Shown: in pieces, positions 1 through 7,624 of the stretch
Layout: each line of letters begins with the position of its first letter
How positions within the stretch are numbered: the first letter of the stretch is position 1
From: Wolinella sp052170135
Lineage (GTDB): Bacteria > Campylobacterota > Campylobacteria > Campylobacterales > Helicobacteraceae
Direction of reading: 5' to 3'
Assembly: GCA_052170135.1 (NCBI GenBank)
Contig: JBQNBC010000002.1
Coordinates: 1-64,000, forward strand
Length of the DNA stretch: 64,000 nucleotides
Notes under the pieces: generated by a model
Told to the model about the DNA's origin: nothing
The model's database searches: none
What the model saw: only the letters and a program-made list of their open reading frames with translations
Made by a program: the position numbers and the translations under genes

Positions 1-99
1 AGTGAGGTGGTGCAAAACCACGCGCTACTTTTCCGCGCAAATCTAGGTGGTGAGACTTTGAGCCTAGAAGCGCATACGCTGGAGTTTATCACATGCTAA
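1..99 (+). CDS. C-terminal end of an unidentified protein (5' partial)
   Basis: An open frame enters from the left edge and reads 32 codons to a TAA at 97-99 (it begins SEVVQNHALLFRAN and ends TLEFITC). The gene starts outside the window, so start, length and family cannot be judged, and I do not recognise the tail. Its last 11 bases overlap the end of the convergent arsC-like gene on the other strand, a compact tail-to-tail arrangement with no room for a terminator between them. Confidence 0.5.
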   Translation, partial: SEVVQNHALLFRANLGGETLSLEAHTLEFITC

Positions 100-508
100 A
101 ACATCTCCCGGGCAGAATCTCCTCGCCACTTTCTTTGACAAATATCCGCTTTAGAGGCGCAGGTGAAATCTCTAAGAATCTCTCCAGTGGTCGACATAAG
201 CATGCTCCTTTTTCTGTTACTACTATTGGGCGATTGATTAGAATTGGATTTGCGATCATGATTGCTATTAGCTCATCATTGTCCATTTCTCGTGCTAGAG
301 CTAGCTCGTCGTATAGTGGTTCATTTGTGCGAAGTATATCGCGCGCGCTTGCGTTCATGGATTTGAGTAGGCTTTTTAGCATTGCTTCATCTAAGGGTGT
401 GTCGAGATAATGAACTATATGTGGCTCTATGCCTACATGGCGAATCAGTGCCAATGCGTTGCGTGAGCTACTACAGTTTGGATTATGATAAATTGTAACT
501 TTTTCCAT
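89..508 (-). CDS. arsC: Arsenate reductase, glutaredoxin-dependent ArsC family
   Basis: A 139-residue protein, close to the 141 residues of E. coli ArsC, which reduces arsenate to arsenite in the cytoplasm using glutathione and glutaredoxin. The catalytic HNPNCSSSRN segment puts the nucleophile at Cys12. The three arginines that bind the oxyanion are in place at Arg60, Arg93 (INRPIVV) and Arg106 (CRP). All expected active-site residues are therefore present. No arsB, acr3 or arsR gene lies beside it; it sits 2 bases downstream of hisS and is probably co-transcribed with it. Lone ArsC-like proteins can have other redox roles (YffB/Spx type), but the full arginine triad favours real arsenate reductase. 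Confidence 0.88.
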   Translation of the reverse strand: MEKVTIYHNPNCSSSRNALALIRHVGIEPHIVHYLDTPLDEAMLKSLLKSMNASARDILRTNEPLYDELALAREMDNDELIAIMIANPILINRPIVVTEKGACLCRPLERFLEISPAPLKRIFVKESGEEILPGRCFSM

Positions 509-510
509 TT

Positions 511-1845
511 CTATTGCTCTAGATCGCCAAGAATCTTAGTTGCCACTTCGCGCACTTCAAGTAGCTCCTGTGCACCACTTTTCATATTTTTGAGTGCTAA
601 TTTGCCTGCTGCTATCTCTGATTCTCCAATTAATGCGACATATTTATGCCCTTTGTTGTTTGCGTATGTTAGTGATTTTTTGAGCTTTACAGCCTCTGGG
701 TAGACCTCGCACTTTATGCCAGATTCTCGTAGTTTTTGCGCCACTTTATAGCCATAGGATATGTAGGATTCTTCCATGCATGCGATGAGAATTTTAGCGC
801 TAGTCTCACTTCCGCTAAGTAATCCAAGTTCATCGAGTGCAGCTAGTAGTCTATCAAGTCCGATAGATGCGCCTACGCCACTCATGTGCTCTTTGGAGAA
901 GCTCTGAGTAAGATCGTCATATCTCCCGCCTGAGCAGACACTTCCGATACTAGGTAGCTCATCTAGTATCGTCTCGTAGACTAGTCCTGTGTAGTAGCCA
1001 AGTCCACGTGCGATAGAGAAATTAACCCTATATCTTGCACGCTCAAGTTCTAAACTATCCAAAATAGCATAGCATGCCCTAAGCTCGCTAATACCAGCTT
1101 TTAGTTGATCGTTTAGATTCTCATACTTCGCTACTTTTTCAAAAAATAGCGAAGAATCGCTCTCCTGCCTAAGCGATGTAAAGTCCAAAATCCCCCGTGC
1201 AGAATCCTCATTCAGCCCAGCATCACTCACAAGCTCAGCTATGACTGCATCTGTTCCTATTTTATCGAGCTTATCAATGATTCTTAGCACGTTGTTTGTA
1301 TGTTCGGCTACTCCAAAATGTTCACAGATTCCATTTAAAACCTTGCGACTATTTATAAAAATCGTAAATTTCTCAATTCCTAGCGCCTTAAGTGATGCGT
1401 AAATCACCTGGAGAATCTCGGCATCGCTACCAATGGACTCGCTCCCAATGAAGTCAAAATCACACTGGGTGAACTCCCTATATCGCCCCCTTTGCGCGCG
1501 CTCTCCACGGAATACATTGCCAATTGCGTAACGTTTAAAAGGTAGAGTTAGATTCCCTCTGTGTTGTGAGATGAAGCGTGCTAGTGGCACTGTCTGATCA
1601 AATCTCAAAGCCACATCGCGCCCACCATGATCTAAGAATCTATACAGTTCCTTTTGTATCTCATCACTCCCTTGTTTGACTAGGATGTCGGCGTATTCTA
1701 GATGTGGCGTCTCAATAGGAACGAAGCCAAAACCCTCAAATACATCGCTAAGTGTGCGCACAAGCCGGGACTTTGCCATCGCCTCTTTTGGTAATCTATC
1801 TCTAAAACCGCTTAGTGTACGCGGCACAATTAGTTGCCTCTCCAT
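511..1845 (-). CDS. hisS: Histidyl-tRNA synthetase
   Basis: A class II aminoacyl-tRNA synthetase that charges tRNA-His. Counting from an upstream GTG, motif 2 lies near residues 105-131 (FKRYAIGNVFRGER then QCDFDFIG), the histidine-specific loop near 281-289 (ARGLGYYTG) and motif 3 near 325-336 (GVGASIGLDRLL). The loop usually has Asp or Asn where this protein has Gly. The frame opens with GTG at 1849-1851, but an AGGAG box overlaps that codon and lies about 5 bases before ATG at 1843-1845, so I place the start at the ATG (444 residues). It is divergent from the WaaG-like gene, with about 65 bases between them. A HisZ-type regulatory subunit is a poorer fit because all synthetase motifs are intact. 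Confidence 0.95.
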   Translation of the reverse strand: MERQLIVPRTLSGFRDRLPKEAMAKSRLVRTLSDVFEGFGFVPIETPHLEYADILVKQGSDEIQKELYRFLDHGGRDVALRFDQTVPLARFISQHRGNLTLPFKRYAIGNVFRGERAQRGRYREFTQCDFDFIGSESIGSDAEILQVIYASLKALGIEKFTIFINSRKVLNGICEHFGVAEHTNNVLRIIDKLDKIGTDAVIAELVSDAGLNEDSARGILDFTSLRQESDSSLFFEKVAKYENLNDQLKAGISELRACYAILDSLELERARYRVNFSIARGLGYYTGLVYETILDELPSIGSVCSGGRYDDLTQSFSKEHMSGVGASIGLDRLLAALDELGLLSGSETSAKILIACMEESYISYGYKVAQKLRESGIKCEVYPEAVKLKKSLTYANNKGHKYVALIGESEIAAGKLALKNMKSGAQELLEVREVATKILGDLEQ

Positions 1846-1898
1846 AGCCACTCCTAGTCGTGAAATGCCCTATTTTAGCACTCTAAATGTAAAATCGC

Positions 1899-1904
1899 TA
1901 TAAT
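1899..1904 (+). promoter_or_regulatory. -10 box (TATAAT) of the WaaG-like gene
   Basis: A consensus TATAAT ends only 7 bases before the ATG at 1912. Transcription would start about 6-8 bases downstream of the box, so at or next to the start codon. No Shine-Dalgarno sequence is seen in the intervening CCGCTCC. This suggests a leaderless message. Confidence 0.55.
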
Positions 1905-1911
1905 CCGCTCC

Positions 1912-3015
1912 ATGAAAAAAATAGTATTTATTCGCTTTTCGCATAGTCATTTTGGTGGAGCAGAGACATATCTTTCGCGCTTAATAGAGAATCTAAAATC
2001 GCATAAAATTGATCAAGGCGTATTTTCATGTGGTGACTTTAAACAGCCTAGCGATATGCGTGTTAAGATTCCTCGATTCTTTCCTAAGTGGCTACAACAC
2101 TACATTTTCGCTTGCAAGTTTCGCGCGTGGCGCATGGAAAATAAAGACGTAATCACATTTTCGCTCGAGCGACTTTTTGGTAGCGATGTCTATCGTGCAG
2201 GCGATGGCGTGCATAGATGCTTTCTCGCATTAAAGGCGAAGAATTCGCGCCTTGAGGCATTGAGACAACTCTTTAATCCGCTTCACTTTCTATATTTGTA
2301 TTTGGAGCGGCTGAGTTTTGAAAATGCAAAACTAATCATTGCAAATTCACAAATGATAAAAGAGCAAATCATCTCAACCTATGCCATTTCTAGCGATAAA
2401 ATTATGGTAATTCACAACGGAATCCCGCTGCCAACCTCCATTGACAAGCCAGCTAAAAAGCGCGTATTGTGCGAGGAGCTAGGCATAAATGAGCACACTA
2501 AAATCGTACTTTATGTCGGTAGTGGTTTTGAGCGCAAAGGTGTAAAAGAGGCACTTTTTATGCTTTCTCAGTGTAAGGAACGTGACTTTTTTGCGCTTTT
2601 TATCGGCAAAGAGAGGAAGATAGAGAGCTACAAGCAGCTCGCAAAGAATCTTGGGATTGCTGAGAAAGTACGATTTTTGGGTGCGCAGATGGGCGTGTCT
2701 AGATTATTGGAAGGGGGCGATATTTTTTTATTTCCGACACATTATGAGCCATTTTCAAATGCTTGCCTTGAGGCAATGGTGTATGGATGTGCACTTATAA
2801 CGACACGGCAAAATGGGGTTGCAGAGATTTTAGGAGATGCTTTTGTGATGGATTCCCCACATGATTTTAGAGGGTGTGATGAGCTTTGCAGGCTTTTTGA
2901 TGATGCGGAGTATTTAAGGAGCGCGCAGACTTCTGCGAGAAGAATTGCACAAGATTTTAGCGTTGATAGAAATCTAAAAGAGACGCTTGAGGCATTGAAT
3001 GAAAATTTTAGTTAG
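1912..3015 (+). CDS. GT4-family glycosyltransferase, WaaG-like (LPS core)
   Basis: A 367-residue GT-B fold glycosyltransferase. Visible marks are an N-terminal GGAE (15-18) acceptor-side loop, YRAGDGVHRC near 95-103 as in WaaG-type LPS core glucosyltransferases, IHNGI near 167-171, GSGFERKG near 203-210, and the nucleotide-sugar E-x7-E motif (Glu279 and Glu287 in HYEPFSNACLE). It probably adds a hexose to the inner LPS core at the cytoplasmic face of the inner membrane. Its last 17 bases overlap the start of waaF, so the two heptose-region core genes are translated together. The exact sugar and acceptor cannot be read from sequence. The start has no ribosome binding site (see the promoter entry). 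Confidence 0.85.
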   Translation: MKKIVFIRFSHSHFGGAETYLSRLIENLKSHKIDQGVFSCGDFKQPSDMRVKIPRFFPKWLQHYIFACKFRAWRMENKDVITFSLERLFGSDVYRAGDGVHRCFLALKAKNSRLEALRQLFNPLHFLYLYLERLSFENAKLIIANSQMIKEQIISTYAISSDKIMVIHNGIPLPTSIDKPAKKRVLCEELGINEHTKIVLYVGSGFERKGVKEALFMLSQCKERDFFALFIGKERKIESYKQLAKNLGIAEKVRFLGAQMGVSRLLEGGDIFLFPTHYEPFSNACLEAMVYGCALITTRQNGVAEILGDAFVMDSPHDFRGCDELCRLFDDAEYLRSAQTSARRIAQDFSVDRNLKETLEALNENFS

Positions 3016-4051
3016 GTTGCCGACGTGGCTTGGCGATGCTGTGATGGCTACGCCGATGCTTGAGATTTTGCATAGCATGTATACTGGAGCGCAATTCACC
3101 TATATCGGCTCTAGCGTGTCGTGCGCTCTTTTTGAGCGCGATTCTCGTGTAGCGCGATTACTTGTTGATGATAGTAAAAAGGCGCGATTTCGCTTGCGCG
3201 CGATAGCTTTACTGGGTGTGCGCGCTGGTGAGCATGATATAGCTATAACGCTCCAAAATAACTTTCTCTCTGCTCTAACGCTTGCAATGAGTCGCTCAAA
3301 GATAAGAATCGGTTTTGCTAAAGAGTATCGCTCGCTTTTGTTGACACATGCACCAAAATATCCAAAGAATCTACATCAAGTTGAGCGATATGCGCGTTTG
3401 CTAGAGCCACTTTTGCTTGATTCTTTGCATGAGAATCTAACCCAAAAGATTGGCAAAAATAGTCATAAGTTTCTACTTGATTCTCTGCCACCGTTGAAAA
3501 TATCATATAAAAAAGCCGCTCCACTTTTTACGGATAAGGTGGTAATTGGCGTGAATCCTGGCGCTGCTTTTGGTAGTGCAAAGCGATGGTGTGAGGAGCA
3601 TTTCTGTACGCTTATTGATGAGCTTTTAGCACGTGGCTTTGGCGTAGTCATCTTTGGCGGCGAGGGCGAGAGAGAGGGGAACGCACGCATTGTCGCCGGG
3701 TTGAAGAATCGTGGCTTGTTGATTGATTTGAGCGCGAAGACAACGCTAGAGGAGCTAGTTGATACAATAGCAACACTTGATCTATTTATCACAAATGATA
3801 GCGGTCCGATGCATATTGCTTGCGCACTTATGGTACCTATGATTGCGCTATTTGGCTCGACTGATATGAGTGAGACTTCGCCATGGCGCGCACAAGAAAC
3901 AAGTGTCCTGCTATCTAAGAATCTCCCGTGTGCACCGTGTAAAAAACGCATATGTCCACTTGGGCATCATAACTGTATGCGACTAATGTCGCCAAATGAG
4001 GTTTTAAATCATGCATTAGAGATAGTGGAAGCGCGTATAAAATATACTTAA
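2999..4051 (+). CDS. waaF: ADP-heptose:LPS heptosyltransferase II
   Basis: A 350-residue GT9 family protein. The N-terminus RLPTWLGDAVMATPM carries the Gly-Asp pair typical of heptosyltransferases. The nucleotide-sugar site shows NPGAAFGSAKRW near 186-197 and NDSGPMH near 266-272. The C-terminal part has four cysteines (311, 314, 319, 326) as seen in WaaF proteins of this phylum. It transfers the second L-glycero-D-manno-heptose to the LPS inner core in the cytoplasm. It overlaps the upstream WaaG-like gene by 17 bases. WaaC or WaaQ are alternatives within GT9, but the cysteine tail and the ATP-MLEIL start favour WaaF. Confidence 0.9.
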   Translation: MKILVRLPTWLGDAVMATPMLEILHSMYTGAQFTYIGSSVSCALFERDSRVARLLVDDSKKARFRLRAIALLGVRAGEHDIAITLQNNFLSALTLAMSRSKIRIGFAKEYRSLLLTHAPKYPKNLHQVERYARLLEPLLLDSLHENLTQKIGKNSHKFLLDSLPPLKISYKKAAPLFTDKVVIGVNPGAAFGSAKRWCEEHFCTLIDELLARGFGVVIFGGEGEREGNARIVAGLKNRGLLIDLSAKTTLEELVDTIATLDLFITNDSGPMHIACALMVPMIALFGSTDMSETSPWRAQETSVLLSKNLPCAPCKKRICPLGHHNCMRLMSPNEVLNHALEIVEARIKYT

Positions 4052-4109
4052 AGTATTTTTAAATTTTTCGCGATAAAGTGGGAATAAATTTTACAAAGGA
4101 GATAGGATT

Positions 4110-4355
4110 GTGAAAAAGAGCTTCGAAGTGGAAAATGTCAAATGTGGTGGCTGCGCTAATAGTCTTAAGAGCTCACTAGAGGGTGAGTTTGGGGTTATTG
4201 ACGTAGATATAGATGGCAAGAAGATTACGCTTGATATTGACGATTCTAAAATCGAGAAGTTACGTGCGCGATTGAAGGAAATTGGCTTTCCTATAGCTGG
4301 TGATGGTGGATTCCTTGGTAAGCTTAAGAGTTTTATTTCTTGTAAGTTAGGCTAA
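4110..4355 (+). CDS. Small heavy-metal-associated (HMA) domain protein
   Basis: An 81-residue cytoplasmic protein with one ferredoxin-like HMA fold. The metal loop is VKCGGCAN with Cys12 and Cys15, a CxxC that would bind Cu(I) or a similar soft metal. The usual Met-Thr before the first Cys is replaced by Val-Lys. A third cysteine lies near the C-terminus (SFISCKLG), after a Gly-rich linker, which is longer than a typical 66-70 residue CopZ/CopP. The start is GTG at 4110 with an AAAGGAGATAGG ribosome binding region. No copper ATPase is adjacent, so the partner is unknown. Confidence 0.75.
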   Translation: MKKSFEVENVKCGGCANSLKSSLEGEFGVIDVDIDGKKITLDIDDSKIEKLRARLKEIGFPIAGDGGFLGKLKSFISCKLG

Positions 4356-4450
4356 CCTTTTTTTAGATTCTTGCGTGAGTCGTAGGCTTGCGCACCTATT
4401 TTGCAGGATTTTTTGTTTAACTTGTAAAGTATTTTTATAACAAACTTCAA

Positions 4451-4456
4451 TATAAT
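4451..4456 (+). promoter_or_regulatory. -10 box (TATAAT) before the pseudopilin block
   Basis: A consensus TATAAT lies about 42 bases upstream of the first pseudopilin ATG at 4498. TAGGAGCTAAA before the ATG supplies the ribosome binding site. No clear -35 hexamer is seen. It would drive the four-gene block to 7424. Confidence 0.5.
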
Positions 4457-4497
4457 CCAAAGGTATTTCAAACTCCGCAGACTAGGAGCTAAAATCG

Positions 4498-5136
4498 ATG
4501 TATCTATCGTGCCGTGGCTTTACGCTTATTGAGATGGTCTTTGCGATTATCATTGTTGGGTTTTCGATTCTTAGTATTCCACTCATAATCCAACACAGTA
4601 GCAATAATCTCAAGCAAAGTAGCGAAGTTAAGGGATTTTATCACGCGCTCGCGCTGATGCAAATAGTACGCGTAAAGCCGTGGGATACAAATAATATCGG
4701 AGATATGAAGCTTGCAAATATATATTATGTGCTAGATACAGATGAATCAAAATCACCTTCGCCATATGAGTGCAAAGAACAAAATGATGGATTTCGCAGA
4801 CGAGTGGGCATGAGTGCGACAAGCTTCAAAGATCGTCGCTACTGTTCAAATGCGATAGATGAGGATAGGCGAAAGGCAAGTGCTATCTCTGGGAATAGCC
4901 TAGAATCGATAAATTTCAGTAGTTATAGTGAAATAGTCGGTGGATTTGAGGTTGCAGCAGAGGTTGCTTATGTTAATTCTAGCTCGTTGGCAATTTTTGA
5001 TGCAGGCAAGACTAGTAACACAAAACTTATAACAATAACTCTAGGTGGCAAGAATCCACCTCGTAATATCGCCAAGTATTACTACTATGCGACAAATATA
5101 GGCACAGATACTGCCATCACAAAGAGTGTCAAATGA
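4498..5136 (+). CDS. Type IV pilin-like / type II secretion pseudopilin (first of three)
   Basis: A 212-residue protein starting with a short positive leader and a class III prepilin site: Gly7/Phe8 followed by TLIEM, with the key Glu at position +5 of the mature chain, then a hydrophobic helix (VFAIIIVGFSILSIPLII). The rest is a soluble periplasmic domain with no family I recognise. A prepilin peptidase would cut and methylate it at the inner membrane. It overlaps the next pseudopilin gene by 4 bases. It resembles GspI/PilV-type minor pseudopilins by length and context, but I cannot fix the subtype. Epsilonproteobacterial relatives use such pseudopilins in DNA uptake (the Cts system of Campylobacter). 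Confidence 0.75.
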   Translation: MYLSCRGFTLIEMVFAIIIVGFSILSIPLIIQHSSNNLKQSSEVKGFYHALALMQIVRVKPWDTNNIGDMKLANIYYVLDTDESKSPSPYECKEQNDGFRRRVGMSATSFKDRRYCSNAIDEDRRKASAISGNSLESINFSSYSEIVGGFEVAAEVAYVNSSSLAIFDAGKTSNTKLITITLGGKNPPRNIAKYYYYATNIGTDTAITKSVK

Positions 5137-5954
5137 GAATCATGCGCCATGGCTTTACGCTCGTTGAGATTATTTTTACTATCGTTATCGCTGGAATAGT
5201 AGGTATAGCTGGCACACAGGCTATCTTGAAAGTGTACGAAAACTATATGCTACAGTCGGCATATAATCGTGTACAACTTGATTCTGAGCGAGTAGTCTCA
5301 CAGATAGCGCGCTATTTGGAGCAGGCAGTGTTTAGTAGTATTGTGATAAATAGTGATAGTGATGATATAGCGGTTAGATGGTATGCGAAAGATATGAGAG
5401 CAATAAAGGGCAAGGCTATCGAGAATCGCCCAGTCGATAAGTTTAATGGCATGAATAAGCCGATTTTTGCTGGTTATATTGATTTGGAACGATCAGAAAG
5501 AAATGTAGTTTATGCACCAAATTCTGCACTGGATAACTCCATAGTCGGTAAGAAACTCTACTTTACAATCGTGGATAAAGCCCATAAAATCGTGGCCGTT
5601 GAAAATGGTGATAACTCAGATGAGCTAGATAATAAAATCACGCTAGAGGATTCTGCTGAGTTGACTGAGATTAGCGATATAGCCTATGTCGTGGAGAGTG
5701 ATGAGCATGCAATTCTTCGTAATATCGCAAATGAAGAGTTGGTATTGAAAGTGGACGCCAGTAGCAACTATACAATCGCAAAGCATGTTAAGCGGTTTAA
5801 CGTATGGTACGAGGGCGGTGGTAGCCTTGTACGTCTACGTCTTTGCTTGAGCGATGAGGCTTTAGAGAAAATCTTAGACTGTAAAAGTGTGGCAAATAAA
5901 GATAAGCCAATGTGTAAGCTAGGGGTCTGTAAAGAAAGCGTGGTATTGCAATGA
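5133..5954 (+). CDS. Type IV pilin-like / pseudopilin (second of three, PilW/GspJ-like)
   Basis: A 273-residue protein with leader MRIMRHG, a predicted cleavage after Gly7 before FTLVEI (Glu at mature +5), and a hydrophobic helix (IFTIVIAGIVGIAG). The length and position between two other minor pseudopilins suggest a GspJ/PilW role in the pseudopilus tip complex. The C-terminal third has four cysteines (CLSDEALEKILDC, then MCKLGVC), which could form disulfides in the periplasm. It overlaps both neighbours by 4 bases, so the three are translated as a unit. Confidence 0.72.
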   Translation: MRIMRHGFTLVEIIFTIVIAGIVGIAGTQAILKVYENYMLQSAYNRVQLDSERVVSQIARYLEQAVFSSIVINSDSDDIAVRWYAKDMRAIKGKAIENRPVDKFNGMNKPIFAGYIDLERSERNVVYAPNSALDNSIVGKKLYFTIVDKAHKIVAVENGDNSDELDNKITLEDSAELTEISDIAYVVESDEHAILRNIANEELVLKVDASSNYTIAKHVKRFNVWYEGGGSLVRLRLCLSDEALEKILDCKSVANKDKPMCKLGVCKESVVLQ

Positions 5955-6343
5955 AGCGTGGCGGCTTTGGTCTAATATATGCCATAATCATCCTAGTTAT
6001 CATAGCCACGTTACTTGCATTTTCTATGCGATTTTCCTCGAGCACTGTCGGTTCGACATTTGATGAGCATGCGAGAATACAGTTGCGACTATTTGAGCGC
6101 AGTGTCATGGAGATGGCGATTCTTGAGCTACAAAAGAATCCAAATTTTAAGACAAAAGATTTCACTCTAAATGCGGAATATAAATTTACCGTAGTCGCGA
6201 CACGGCTTGATGCTGAGCGTATATTTTTGCTTGATGTATATGGTTATGTATTGCCACCACAGCATAATGCAAGTACGAATTCAGAAGATATAGCCAGCAA
6301 CAAGAGAATCTCAATCTCATCTCGAAAAATAGTAAAACCATAA
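5951..6343 (+). CDS. Small pseudopilin-like protein lacking Glu+5 (GspK/PilX-like)
   Basis: A 130-residue protein with leader MKRGG, then FGLIYAIIILVIIATLLAF as a prepilin-type helix. The residue at mature position 5 is Tyr rather than Glu. Loss of this Glu is typical of the GspK/PilX tip subunit of pseudopili, which inserts first and caps the fibre. At 130 residues it is much shorter than GspK proteins, so this is an inference from the N-terminus and the neighbours. It overlaps the upstream gene by 4 bases and ends 19 bases before pilT. Confidence 0.6.
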   Translation: MKRGGFGLIYAIIILVIIATLLAFSMRFSSSTVGSTFDEHARIQLRLFERSVMEMAILELQKNPNFKTKDFTLNAEYKFTVVATRLDAERIFLLDVYGYVLPPQHNASTNSEDIASNKRISISSRKIVKP

Positions 6344-6362
6344 AATCAAGGACACTTATAAA

Positions 6363-7424
6363 ATGGAAAATATAGATGTCAAAGCATTGCTAAAAACCAC
6401 TCTAGTACACAAAGCATCTGACTTGCACCTGCTAGTGGGTAGTGAGCCACAGATAAGAATCGATGGGCATTTAGTCAAGCTTGATTTGCCACCAATTACA
6501 CAAAAAAGCGCGGAGGATATTTGTTATAGTATTTTGACAGAGGAGCAAAAGCGTGTCTTTGAGGAGACAAAAGAGCTGGATTTTGCTGTTACGATTCCTG
6601 AGTTTGGACGTTTTAGGGTCAACTACTATATCTCACTTGGTAATATTGCCGCTGCGTTTCGTATGATACCGACGAATATCCCAAGCCTTGATGATCTAGA
6701 TTCTCCACCTATTTACAAGGAGCTTATCAATCGTGAAAAGGGCTTGATTCTTGTTACTGGTCCTACTGGGAGTGGCAAGACGACTACTGTCGCTGCTATG
6801 CTAAATGAGATAAATAATACGATATCAAAGCATATTCTTTGTATTGAAGATCCAGTGGAGTTTGTCCACAAAAATAATCGTTGCTTGTTTTCCTACCGTA
6901 CCGTTGGCGAGGATACAAAGAGCTTTGCAAATGCGCTAAAGGCCTCTTTGCGCGAAGATCCAGATGTCATCTATGTAGGCGAAATGCGCGATCCAGAGAC
7001 TATCGGTGCGGCACTAAATGCTGCTGAGACTGGACACTTAGTCTTTGGTACGCTTCATACAAACTCCGCTGCACAGACCGTGAATAGAATTGTGAGCGTT
7101 TTTGATGGCGATAAGCAAGCACAGGTGCGTGCGCAACTATCAGTTGTTCTTGAGGGTGTTATATCACAGAGCTTGATTCCTAAAATTGGCGGTGGACGCG
7201 TTTGTATACCAGAGATTCTTATCGGTATTCCAGCTATCGGGAATCTAATCCGTGAAAATAAAATTCACCAAATACCATCACAGATGATGATAGGGCAAAA
7301 TACATCTGGTATGCAGACGCAGGTTCAGGTGCTTGAGAGGTGCTTTAAACAAGGATTAATCACGCGTGAAGATGCCTATCGCTATTGTCTCCGCCCAGAT
7401 GAGCTAAAAATGAAAATAGGATAA
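6363..7424 (+). CDS. pilT: PilT-type retraction ATPase
   Basis: A 353-residue cytoplasmic hexameric ATPase of the type II/IV secretion ATPase family. Visible motifs are Walker A GPTGSGKT (133-140), the Asp box around IEDPVEF (161-167), the Walker B region REDPDVIYVGEMRD (197-210), the His box ETGHLVFGTLHTNS (222-235) and AIGNLIRE (291-298). The last is the PilT-specific AIRNLIRE motif with Arg replaced by Gly. PilT depolymerises type IV pili. No pilB, pilC, pilQ or pilin peptidase gene is in the window, so what it retracts is open; the adjacent pseudopilins are the obvious candidates. Confidence 0.88.
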   Translation: MENIDVKALLKTTLVHKASDLHLLVGSEPQIRIDGHLVKLDLPPITQKSAEDICYSILTEEQKRVFEETKELDFAVTIPEFGRFRVNYYISLGNIAAAFRMIPTNIPSLDDLDSPPIYKELINREKGLILVTGPTGSGKTTTVAAMLNEINNTISKHILCIEDPVEFVHKNNRCLFSYRTVGEDTKSFANALKASLREDPDVIYVGEMRDPETIGAALNAAETGHLVFGTLHTNSAAQTVNRIVSVFDGDKQAQVRAQLSVVLEGVISQSLIPKIGGGRVCIPEILIGIPAIGNLIRENKIHQIPSQMMIGQNTSGMQTQVQVLERCFKQGLITREDAYRYCLRPDELKMKIG

Positions 7425-7624
7425 TAGCTATTAGTAATCCACGGCAATAGGGATGTCGTCTAAGGTTTTTATTAATTGATTCTTGCAAGCAAAATGTCAT
7501 GAGCTTTTGATTGATGAGTCAGTAGGTACAAGGTAAAGTTTTTTAATTGATATTCGCACGTATATTTAGCTTTACTTATTAAAAACACGGAAAAGCCCTT
7601 TTATTGGCACCTAGTCGATTCTCT

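Noticed and set aside
4330..4370. GTTAG/CTAAC plus T-run after the HMA gene as a terminator
   Set aside because: The loop would be a single base, so the stem cannot form; only the T run is terminator-like.
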